Assembly (NCBI GenBank): GCA_035705985.1
Contig: DASSVP010000044.1
Location: 1 to 10,269 of the forward strand
Source of the DNA: JACVRW01 sp035705985
Lineage (GTDB): Bacteria; Actinomycetota; Thermoleophilia; Solirubrobacterales; Thermoleophilaceae
Length of the DNA: 10,269 bases
Direction: 5' to 3'
In this document: piece after piece, positions 1 to 5,661 of the stretch
How positions within the stretch are numbered: position 1 is the first letter of the stretch
How the letters are laid out: every line of letters starts with the position of its first letter
Notes under the pieces: generated by a model
The model's input: only the letters and a program-made list of their open reading frames with translations
Database searches by the model: none
Told to the model about the DNA's origin: nothing
Program-made: the position numbers and the translations under genes

Positions 1-640
1 TCACGAACGCGCCGTACAGGCCCTTCGCGATGTGCTCGGCGAGCGGCATCGTGTGGCAGTGGTAGAGGTGCAGGCCGAACGGGGTGGCGTCGAACTCGTA
101 GATCGTGGACTTCCCTGGCCCGACATCGCCGGCGCCCTCGCCCGGGATCCCGTCCATCGGCGCGGTGTGGATCCCGTGGAAGTGGATTGTGTGCGGGTGC
201 GTGGAGCCGTTCGTGAAGTGGATGCGGAGGCGCTCGCCCTCGCGGGCGCGGAGCGTGGGGCCGGGCACCCGGCCGTTGTACGCCCAGGCCGCGTACTTGA
301 CGCCCGGGGCCACCTCGATCTCCTTCTCCTCTGCCACGATCTCCCACTGCCGCACGCCGTTCACCATGCGGCCCTCGTCGAAGTCGCGCAGCAGCTCCTG
401 CGGGTCGAAGCCGTTGACGCGCGGGTCCACGGTGCCGACCACACCCGCATGAGCGGGATGCGCCGCCGCGCCACCCCTCGTGGCGCCGGCGTGCCCGTGG
501 CCCTGCGCGGACGCCGCGTCCACACCGCCGTGAAGCCGCTGGTGCGGCACCACCTCGTGCAGCACCGGGAGCGCCGCTCCGGCGGCGGCAGCGCCGCCCA
601 GCAGCCGCCTCCGTGAAAGTTTGTCTTGCCCAATCTTCAT
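1..640 (-). CDS. Multicopper oxidase (two-domain/NirK-like cupredoxin), Tat-exported, C-terminus cut by window edge
   Basis: The ATG is at 640 and the reading frame stays open to the left edge, giving 213 visible residues of a longer protein. The N-terminus has a twin-arginine signal (SRRRLL at residues 9-14, then an Ala/Gly-rich stretch), so the enzyme should be exported folded with its copper. A His/Ala/Gly-rich linker (about 45-65) precedes a type-3 Cu-oxidase cupredoxin domain from about residue 98. Copper ligands visible are HPHTIHFHG (148-156) and HCH (194-196) followed by H203. HCH supplies the type 1 Cys and two trinuclear-site His. In the position where Cu nitrite reductases carry the axial Met (five residues after the second type 1 His) there is Leu208. 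Family knowledge suggests oxidation of metal ions, phenols or similar donors with O2; the substrate cannot be told. It is divergent from ygfZ with a 31-bp gap. The second half of the protein, with any remaining ligands, is outside the window. Confidence 0.88.
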   Translation of the reverse strand, partial: MKIGQDKLSRRRLLGGAAAAGAALPVLHEVVPHQRLHGGVDAASAQGHGHAGATRGGAAAHPAHAGVVGTVDPRVNGFDPQELLRDFDEGRMVNGVRQWEIVAEEKEIEVAPGVKYAAWAYNGRVPGPTLRAREGERLRIHFTNGSTHPHTIHFHGIHTAPMDGIPGEGAGDVGPGKSTIYEFDATPFGLHLYHCHTMPLAEHIAKGLYGAFV

Positions 641-641
641 G

Positions 642-657
642 TTTAGCCGTGCCTAAA
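642..657. promoter_or_regulatory. Palindrome in the divergent promoter, possible metalloregulator box
   Basis: TTTAG and CTAAA form perfect 5-bp inverted arms around a 6-bp centre, with 12 of 16 positions symmetric overall. The site lies one base upstream of the oxidase ATG and 14 bases upstream of the ygfZ GTG, so a bound dimer would block both. Read on the minus strand it contains TTAGG-N3-GGCTAA, which resembles the left 14 bases of the actinobacterial IdeR/DtxR iron box (11 of 14 from my memory of the consensus). The right end of a full box is not present, so assignment to this family is a guess. Confidence 0.35.
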
Positions 658-659
658 AG

Positions 660-665
660 TACACT
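660..665 (+). promoter_or_regulatory. -10-like hexamer for ygfZ, leaderless transcript likely
   Basis: TACACT fits the TAnnnT form of a -10 element and ends six bases before the GTG at 672. Transcription would therefore begin at or very near the first base of the start codon. No GGAGG-like sequence precedes the GTG, which agrees with a leaderless mRNA. No convincing -35 is seen. Confidence 0.45.
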
Positions 666-671
666 ACAAGC

Positions 672-1565
672 GTGATCGCCACAAGCGACTACGAGCTCGT
701 CACCGAGGGGGTCGGCCTGGTGGACCGGTCCGACCGCGCGAAGTTCCTCGTGCGAGGTGGCGAGGCGGCGGACTTCCTCCAGGGCCAGGTCTCGAACGAC
801 GTGGAGGCGCTCGAGCCGGGCAGCGGGTGCTACGCCACCGTCCTGTCGCACAAGGGCAAGCTCCGCACCGACCTCCGGATCCTTCGCGGCGACGACTGGT
901 TCTGGCTCGATACCGAGGCGATCGGGCACGCCGTGCTCGAGCACATGCTGCGCACGAAGTCGCTCGGGCGTGACGTTCAGTACGAGGATGTGACCGAGTC
1001 GCGCTCCCTGCTTTCGCTGCTGGGTCCGGCCTCGCGGGAGCGGCTCGACGCAGCGCCGCCGGACGAGGAGAACGCTTTCGTCACCGGCAAGCACGGCATC
1101 TACATCACCACGCTGCTCGGCGCGGACGTTGTCGGCGAGCGCGGTATGCAGCTCGGGGTCGAGCCGGTCTCCGACGAGGCCGCCGAGTGCGTCCGCATCG
1201 AGGCGGGCCGCCCGCGGCTCGGCTACGACATGGATGCCGAGACGATGCCCCAGGAGGCCGGCATCAACGAGCGCGCAGTGAGCTTCACCAAGGGGTGCTA
1301 TGTCGGACAGGAGACCGTCGCGCGCCTTCACTACAAGGGCAAGCCGAACCGCCACCTCCGCGGCCTGCGACTGTCCGAGCCCGCGGAGCGCGGCGCCGAG
1401 ATCCTCCTCGGCGGCAAGGTCGTCGGGCGAGTCGGCTCCACGTGCGTCTCCCCCAGGCTCGGCCCGATCGCGCTCGCGCTCGTGCGGCGCGAGGCGGAGC
1501 CCGGCGCCACGGTTACGGTCGGCGAGGCGACGGCCGAGGTCGTCGCTCTACCCTTCTCGGCATAG
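672..1565 (+). CDS. ygfZ: YgfZ/GcvT-like folate-binding protein, Fe-S cluster maintenance
   Basis: This 297-aa protein carries the family signature KGCYVGQE at residues 207-214, with Cys209 being the residue that separates YgfZ from the glycine-cleavage T protein. It is preceded by the typical AGINERAVSFT stretch. The N-terminal part has the GcvT-like fold (LVRGGEAADFLQGQVSNDV, 26-44), and the C-terminal barrel ends at about 292. YgfZ proteins act in the cytoplasm, depend on tetrahydrofolate and help keep certain Fe-S enzymes active. The GTG at 672 is chosen because it gives the normal family N-terminus and sits right behind a -10-like hexamer. It is the first gene of a rightward run with the acyltransferase and lipoprotein genes. 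A standalone aminomethyltransferase is unlikely given Cys209 and the short length. Confidence 0.9.
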   Translation: MIATSDYELVTEGVGLVDRSDRAKFLVRGGEAADFLQGQVSNDVEALEPGSGCYATVLSHKGKLRTDLRILRGDDWFWLDTEAIGHAVLEHMLRTKSLGRDVQYEDVTESRSLLSLLGPASRERLDAAPPDEENAFVTGKHGIYITTLLGADVVGERGMQLGVEPVSDEAAECVRIEAGRPRLGYDMDAETMPQEAGINERAVSFTKGCYVGQETVARLHYKGKPNRHLRGLRLSEPAERGAEILLGGKVVGRVGSTCVSPRLGPIALALVRREAEPGATVTVGEATAEVVALPFSA

Positions 1566-1642
1566 CCGAACGCCGCCGACCCACCAGCCGCAGCGGCCTT
1601 TCTCGCGACAGTCCGCTGCTGGGATACGACCCCCAGGCCAAC

Positions 1643-2512
1643 GTGCTGGATCTTCCGGCACCCGCGGAGCCACCGTCGCCGGTCGACCTGCGGGAGCTGC
1701 GGGAGCTCGTGCCGTCCGCCGAGCCCGGCCGCGAGGTCGACGACTGGGGCCGCTCGCAGCGCATCTTCGACCTCGTCGCGCCGCTGCTCGACTTCTACTA
1801 CCGGCACTGGTTCCGGGTCGAGGTGGAGGGCGTCGAGAACGTGCCGTCGAGCGGCGGCGGGCTGATCGTCTCGAACCACTCCGGCGCGCTCCCGCCGGAC
1901 GCGCCGATGATCATGCAGGCGATCCACCACGAGCACCCGAGCCCGCGGCCGCTGTACATGCTCGGCGAGAACTGGTTCAAGGGCTATCCGGGCGTCGGGA
2001 TGCTCGCCAACAAGATCGGGCTCGTCGGCGCGCATCCCGACAACGCGCAGCGGCTGCTCGGCGATGAGGGCAAGCTCGTGCTCGTCTTCCCGGAGGGGCA
2101 GAAGGCCAGCCGCAAGCTCTACTGGCAGCGCTACCGGCTGCGCCGCTTCGGCCGGGGCGGCTTCGTGCGCACCGCGATACGCGCCGGCGTGCCGATCGTG
2201 CCGACCGCGGTGATGGGTGCCGAGGAGGCGATGCCGATCTTCGCGCACGTGCCGCTGCTCGAGCGGCTCACCGGGCTGATCTACTTCCCGATCAACCACG
2301 CCTTCCCGCACTTCGGCCTCGCGGCGGCGGCGATGTACCTCCCGGCGAAGTTCCGCATCCGCTTCCTCGAGCCGATCGACATGTCCGATTACGGCCCGGA
2401 GGACGCCGACGACATCGCGCTCGTGGGGCGCCTCTCGGAGCGCATCCGGCTGCGGATCCAGGAGGAGCTGGAGGACCTGGTACTGGCGCGTAAATCGGTC
2501 TGGTTCGGTTAA
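1643..2512 (+). CDS. Lysophospholipid acyltransferase family protein (PlsC-like)
   Basis: This 289-aa protein should transfer an acyl group from acyl-CoA or acyl-ACP to a lysophospholipid or related acceptor at the inner face of the membrane. The catalytic-type motif is NHSGALPPD, His79 and Asp86, a spacing two residues wider than the classical HX4D and characteristic of one actinobacterial branch as I remember it. The FPEG phosphate-binding motif is at 149-152, followed by a basic stretch (KASRKLYWQRYRLRRFGRGG) and VPIVPTAVMGAEE. Residues 1-40 are a Pro/Glu-rich lead with no domain. The frame is open far upstream across ygfZ, but GTG 1643 is the only start codon between the ygfZ stop and the conserved domain. 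The ribosome binding site there is weak, so this start is the least certain part. It lies 77 bp after ygfZ and 15 bp before the lipoprotein gene. Confidence 0.85.
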   Translation: MLDLPAPAEPPSPVDLRELRELVPSAEPGREVDDWGRSQRIFDLVAPLLDFYYRHWFRVEVEGVENVPSSGGGLIVSNHSGALPPDAPMIMQAIHHEHPSPRPLYMLGENWFKGYPGVGMLANKIGLVGAHPDNAQRLLGDEGKLVLVFPEGQKASRKLYWQRYRLRRFGRGGFVRTAIRAGVPIVPTAVMGAEEAMPIFAHVPLLERLTGLIYFPINHAFPHFGLAAAAMYLPAKFRIRFLEPIDMSDYGPEDADDIALVGRLSERIRLRIQEELEDLVLARKSVWFG

Positions 2513-2527
2513 GTTCCAGGTGTGGGG

Positions 2528-2941
2528 ATGAGGGCCACCGCATGCGCCGGTCTGGCGATCGCTGCCGCGTTCTTCGGCGGCTGCGGCGATGAGGACTTCG
2601 AGAACCAGGCACGGGCACCGGTGCGCGTCGCGCTCACCGGCGTGATCCAGGACGACGAGGTCACCGTGTCGCCGTCGAAGCTGGGCGCCGGGCCGGTGGA
2701 GATCACGATCTCGAACCAGACCGACAGCCCCCGCAGCGTCACGCTCGAGGGCGAGTCCATCGTCGAGCGCAGCGGCGCGGTCCAGCCGGGCGCGACGGCC
2801 ACGATCCAGAAGACGCTCAGCCCCGGCAGCTACGAGGTCAAGGCCGGCTCCGAGAAGGCCGTGCCCCGCGAGATCCGCCCGGCCGTACTCGAGATCGGCC
2901 GCAAGCGCAGGAACTCGAACAACGAGCTGCTGCTGCCCTAG
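2528..2941 (+). CDS. Putative lipoprotein with cupredoxin-like beta-sandwich domain
   Basis: The product is 137 aa. The N-terminus is a short hydrophobic segment (residues 7-16) ending in FFGGC with Cys19, a plausible though non-ideal lipobox because Phe stands at -3. This predicts a lipid-anchored protein on the outer face of the membrane. Residues 30-120 are beta-rich, with VTVSPSKLGAGPVEITISNQ and an LSPGSYEVKAGS turn, as in plastocyanin-like or Ig-like folds. The His/Cys/Met copper ligands of true cupredoxins are absent, so it probably does not bind copper in the usual way. ATG 2528 is preferred over GTG 2522 because CAGG at 2517-2520 gives it a usable spacing. The stop interlocks with the stop of the convergent gene. 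No specific function is recognised. Confidence 0.68.
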   Translation: MRATACAGLAIAAAFFGGCGDEDFENQARAPVRVALTGVIQDDEVTVSPSKLGAGPVEITISNQTDSPRSVTLEGESIVERSGAVQPGATATIQKTLSPGSYEVKAGSEKAVPREIRPAVLEIGRKRRNSNNELLLP

Positions 2942-4254
2942 AGCTCCAACTGGTCGTCGGGCGCCGCTTGGTCCTCGTCGGCCGGACGGACGAGGGCGTC
3001 GATCTCCTGGAGCAGGCCGCGCACGCGCGCGGTCATCGAGTCCACGTGCTCGTACGCCTTGTCGATGCTCGTCTTCGCGCCCGTCAGCTGCTGCTTGACC
3101 TTCCGCTCCTCCGACAGCGCGGCGAGTGCGCGCTCCGCGATGGCGGTCACCGCGGCGGTGTCGATGCCCTCGGCGTCCGAGCGCTTCATCAGCACTCGTG
3201 CGCGAGCGAGCCGGTAGGCCACCTCCAGCGGCAGCGGACCGGCGTCGGGATCGAAGGCCACAAGGAGCTTGTCGCCGTTGTACTCGCGGAGCGGCTCCAT
3301 CTTCGCCGGCATGCGATCGTCGCCGGGCACCACCATCACCGCGAAGTCCGCGCTGCGCTCGGCGATCGCCTCGTCGAGCTCCTTCAGCGCCTTCGCGCCG
3401 GACAGGCTCTTCCGGTCCTTCGCCTCGAAGACGACCCGCCCGCGCGCGGGGCCGTTGCAGGCGTCGATCGCAACGACCACGTCACCGACCTTGCCGGTGG
3501 CCTCCTTGAAGTCGCCGACGGCGTCGGCCACGTCGCCCTGAGCGAGCGCGATGGCGTCGATGGCGTCCGCGACCGACTCCTCGAACGTGCGGCCCTTGGC
3601 GCTGCCGCGCTCGCGCTCCGCCTCGACCTCCTCGAGCTTCTCCTTCTCGAGCCGAAGCGCCTGGAGCTGCTTCTCCAGCTCGGCCATCTGCCGCAGCATC
3701 TGCTGCTGCGTCTCGTGCTGGCGCTCCTCGGCGGCCTTGAGCACGCGAATGGTGCCGGCCTTGAAGTCGGCGAGCGGGTTCGCGCCGTCCGCCGTGGAGA
3801 ACTGCTTGATGAGGTCCTCGCGCGAGCGTGCCATGGTCTCCTGCACCAGCTCGCGCACGCGGTTCTGCACGGAGGTCGCGCTGCCGTCGGAGAAGAGCTT
3901 CTCCAGCTCGCGCTGAAGGTGCCCGTTCTCCGGGCCGAACACCTGGTCCACCCGCGTGTTGAAGAACTCGGCGACCTCGCGGGCGCGATCGGTGAACTGG
4001 GAGTTGAGCTCGGTGGCCGCCTTCTCGAACTCCGCCTTCACGAACTCGGCGTTCGCGCCGGCCTGCTCGCGGTCCAGCACGCGGGCGCCGATCTCGACCG
4101 CGTCGAGCACGGTCTTGACCGGGTCGTCGCCGTTCTGCTCGCGCTCACGGACGAGCCGGACGGCGCACTCGTCCTCGATTACGAGCCCGTCGACCGCGAC
4201 GCGGTCGCCGAGGACTCGTACGTGGGGCTGCCTGAGTGGAGTGGCTGCTTCCAT
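2938..4254 (-). CDS. Coiled-coil protein with PD-(D/E)XK nuclease-like domain, RmuC/DUF2130-like layout, function unknown
   Basis: I do not recognise a named family for this 438-aa protein. Residues 60-155 are long charged helices, and 171-216 is a dense coiled coil rich in Glu, Gln and Lys. From 219 follow KGRTFEE, then KVGDVVVAID (Asp258) and GRVVFEAKDRK (Glu277, Lys279). That is the order E - D - ExK of a PD-(D/E)XK nuclease core. A helix (KELDEAIAERSADFAVMVV) and an AYRLARARVL segment follow, and a second helical region (380-422) ends the protein. The same layout, coiled coil first and nuclease fold second, is known from RmuC and DUF2130 proteins. No signal peptide or membrane helix is seen, so it should be cytoplasmic. 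It lies 42 bp downstream of the GST-like gene on the same strand. No good ribosome binding site precedes the ATG; a TACGCT hexamer 11 bases upstream could be its own -10. A role in DNA processing or defence is inference only. Confidence 0.72.
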   Translation of the reverse strand: MEAATPLRQPHVRVLGDRVAVDGLVIEDECAVRLVREREQNGDDPVKTVLDAVEIGARVLDREQAGANAEFVKAEFEKAATELNSQFTDRAREVAEFFNTRVDQVFGPENGHLQRELEKLFSDGSATSVQNRVRELVQETMARSREDLIKQFSTADGANPLADFKAGTIRVLKAAEERQHETQQQMLRQMAELEKQLQALRLEKEKLEEVEAERERGSAKGRTFEESVADAIDAIALAQGDVADAVGDFKEATGKVGDVVVAIDACNGPARGRVVFEAKDRKSLSGAKALKELDEAIAERSADFAVMVVPGDDRMPAKMEPLREYNGDKLLVAFDPDAGPLPLEVAYRLARARVLMKRSDAEGIDTAAVTAIAERALAALSEERKVKQQLTGAKTSIDKAYEHVDSMTARVRGLLQEIDALVRPADEDQAAPDDQLEL

Positions 4255-4296
4255 GGGGACTGACGAGCGTACGCCGAGCCCCCGACGGAACGGGCG

Positions 4297-5013
4297 TCAG
4301 GTTGCGTGGACGCTGGGCGTGTGGCCCGGCTGGTGCGGCACGACCTCGCGCGCGAGGCGCTCCGCGGGGCGGCCCTCGATCATCGGCCGCACGTCGTCCA
4401 TCGTGAGCAGGAGGCTGATGCTGGTCGCGATCTGGAAGTCGGCGGCGTTCCGCTCCGCGCCGCCGATCACGCCCGCCTCGATCAGCTCGTCGACCCGGTC
4501 GATCATGCCCGGCAGCGCCGCGAGGTCACGGCGTACGTTCTCGTCGGTCGCGTGGTTGAGGCGGCGGGCGAGCGCGGCGACCGGCGGCGCCGTGCGCGCG
4601 GCGATCCCGGTCGGCACGCCGGTCTTCGCGCCCTCGAGGTAGGTGGCGAGCTCAGAGCGGTCGTGCTTCAGCGCGTTCCAGACGACCCGGCGCGGGACCG
4701 GCTGCAGCACCTCGTCGCCCCACGCCTCGGCCTCCTCGACCGCGCGGCGTCGCTCCGGGTCCGCCGGGAACAGCGGCGGCTCGGGGACGAGCGCGTCGAG
4801 CGCCAGCGCGATCCGCCCCGTGCCCTGCAGCTTCGCGCCGTCGATCCTCACCGCCGGCACCGTGATGCCGGAGAAGCCGAGCGCCCTGAGCACCCCGCGG
4901 TGCACAGCCGGGAAGAAGTCGATCCGGCGGTAGTCGATCCCCTTGTGACGGAGCATCAGCTCCGCCGCGAGCGTGGGGTGCGAGGCCGGCAGCCCGAACA
5001 GGGTGGCGCGCAT
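4297..5013 (-). CDS. Glutathione S-transferase-like protein
   Basis: This 238-aa protein has a thioredoxin-fold N-domain (residues 1-80) starting MRATLFGLPASHPT and a helical C-domain (about 87-235). The TVPAV segment (51-55) holds the cis-Pro that contacts the thiol substrate, and RNAADFQIATS (188-198) matches the conserved Asp-containing helix of the GST C-domain. The N-terminal active-site position is occupied by a Ser-His pair, without Cys or Tyr. The fold assignment is good; the thiol used is unclear, since many actinobacteria use mycothiol in place of glutathione. The frame is open upstream to 5208, but the ATG at 5013 starts exactly at the fold and has AGGA nine bases upstream. It is the first gene of a leftward pair with the coiled-coil nuclease-like gene and faces marR across about 207 bp. 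Confidence 0.8.
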   Translation of the reverse strand: MRATLFGLPASHPTLAAELMLRHKGIDYRRIDFFPAVHRGVLRALGFSGITVPAVRIDGAKLQGTGRIALALDALVPEPPLFPADPERRRAVEEAEAWGDEVLQPVPRRVVWNALKHDRSELATYLEGAKTGVPTGIAARTAPPVAALARRLNHATDENVRRDLAALPGMIDRVDELIEAGVIGGAERNAADFQIATSISLLLTMDDVRPMIEGRPAERLAREVVPHQPGHTPSVHAT

Positions 5014-5208
5014 GCGCGCGGATCCTACGCGTCGGGCGACGGTAGGAACGGCACGCGCTGCCCGGGTGCGAATCGCGTTGAGCGTGCGGCCGTCCGCCAG
5101 GTCGATCACGTGCGCGGTCCGTGTGCCCCGGACCCAGACGTATCCGAGCCCGCCCCGGCTGCCGAGCACCACCTGCCGGCCGCCGAAGCCACCGCCCGCC
5201 CGTCTGCT
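5014..5208 (-). other. Intergenic stretch, possible gene remnant in frame with the GST-like gene
   Basis: The frame of the GST-like gene stays open for 65 codons upstream of its start. The first part reads like protein: GYVWVRGTRTAHVIDLADG, followed by a basic Ala/Arg-rich stretch. The VIDLADGRTL pattern recalls a blade of a beta-propeller or the end of a secreted repeat protein. No start codon with a ribosome binding site opens it. It may be the tail of a decayed gene, an N-terminal extension, or chance in GC-rich DNA. The stretch must also hold the promoter of the leftward pair, which I cannot locate. Confidence 0.25.
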
Positions 5209-5213
5209 TTACT
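5208..5213 (+). promoter_or_regulatory. -10-like hexamer for marR
   Basis: TTTACT matches four of six positions of the TATAAT consensus and ends seven bases before GTG 5221. This places the transcription start at or next to the start codon. The hexamer touches the left edge of the palindromic operator, so repressor binding would exclude RNA polymerase. No clear -35 is visible. Confidence 0.4.
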
Positions 5214-5230
5214 TGCTTGCGTGCAAGCAA
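5213..5230. promoter_or_regulatory. Perfect palindrome, likely MarR operator
   Basis: TTGCTTGC-GT-GCAAGCAA is an 18-bp perfect inverted repeat with 8-bp arms and a 2-bp centre, the size and symmetry bound by MarR dimers. It is unusually AT-rich for its surroundings. The marR start codon GTG (5221-5223) begins in the two central bases, so the operator covers the -10 edge, the probable transcription start and the first codons. This suggests autorepression of marR and the exporter. Repression of the divergent GST-like gene is possible too, but its start is 200 bp away. Confidence 0.75.
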
Positions 5231-5661
5231 TTGAACAGAGCGTGGGCCAGTCGTTGGGACTCGTCATGAAGCACCTCCTCCGCTCGACCAGCCGCGAGTT
5301 CTTCGCCGGGCTGGAGGACGCCGGCATCTCGTTCACCCAGGTCAGGTGCATCGGGCTCTTGTCGGACGCCGGCGAGCCGCTGCCGCTCACCGCGCTCAGC
5401 GAGCAGATCGGCCTCTCCCTCCCCGCCGTGAGCCGCGCGGTCGACGGACTCGTGAAGCGCGGCGAGCTGAAGCGCGCCGAGGACCAGGCCGATCGCCGCT
5501 CGAAGCTCGTGAGCGTCACGGCCCGCGGGCGGGCGACCTACGAGCGGTTGATCGCCGTGCGGCTCGCGGGCGTGGAGCGCTTCGTGGACACGCTCGAGCC
5601 GGACGAGCGCGAGGCGCTCGCCGCGGCCGTCAACCCGATCGCCGAGAGGCTCGGCCGATGA
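5221..5661 (+). CDS. MarR-family transcriptional repressor
   Basis: The product is 146 aa, the usual length for the family. The winged helix-turn-helix covers LTALSEQIGLSLPAVSRAVD (56-75) with the recognition helix at about 65-77. The wing carries the family DxRxK signature, Asp91 to Lys95 (DRRSK). Flanking helices 1-30 and 105-145 form the dimerisation part. One Cys (43) lies in the helix after the first dimer helix; redox sensing is possible but unsupported. GTG 5221 is chosen because it follows a -10-like hexamer and gives the normal N-terminal helix; GTG 5242 and ATG 5266 are alternatives. Its stop overlaps the exporter start (ATGA), so the two are cotranslated, and it most likely represses its own operon until a hydrophobic ligand or drug binds. 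Confidence 0.9.
   Translation: MQAIEQSVGQSLGLVMKHLLRSTSREFFAGLEDAGISFTQVRCIGLLSDAGEPLPLTALSEQIGLSLPAVSRAVDGLVKRGELKRAEDQADRRSKLVSVTARGRATYERLIAVRLAGVERFVDTLEPDEREALAAAVNPIAERLGR

Noticed and set aside
32..616. Plus-strand open frame across the multicopper oxidase gene
   Set aside because: The minus-strand frame shows a Tat signal and copper ligands. The plus-strand translation shows no domain.
1187..1642. Upstream extension of the acyltransferase frame back to an ATG inside ygfZ
   Set aside because: The added 152 residues are Arg/Pro-rich shadow translation of ygfZ. The conserved acyltransferase region begins after GTG 1643.
2968..4263. A 431-codon open frame on the plus strand opposite the nuclease-like gene
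   Set aside because: Its translation is Leu/Arg/His/Glu-rich without any domain pattern. The minus-strand frame has coherent coiled coils and nuclease motifs. It is the usual mirror frame of GC-rich coding DNA.
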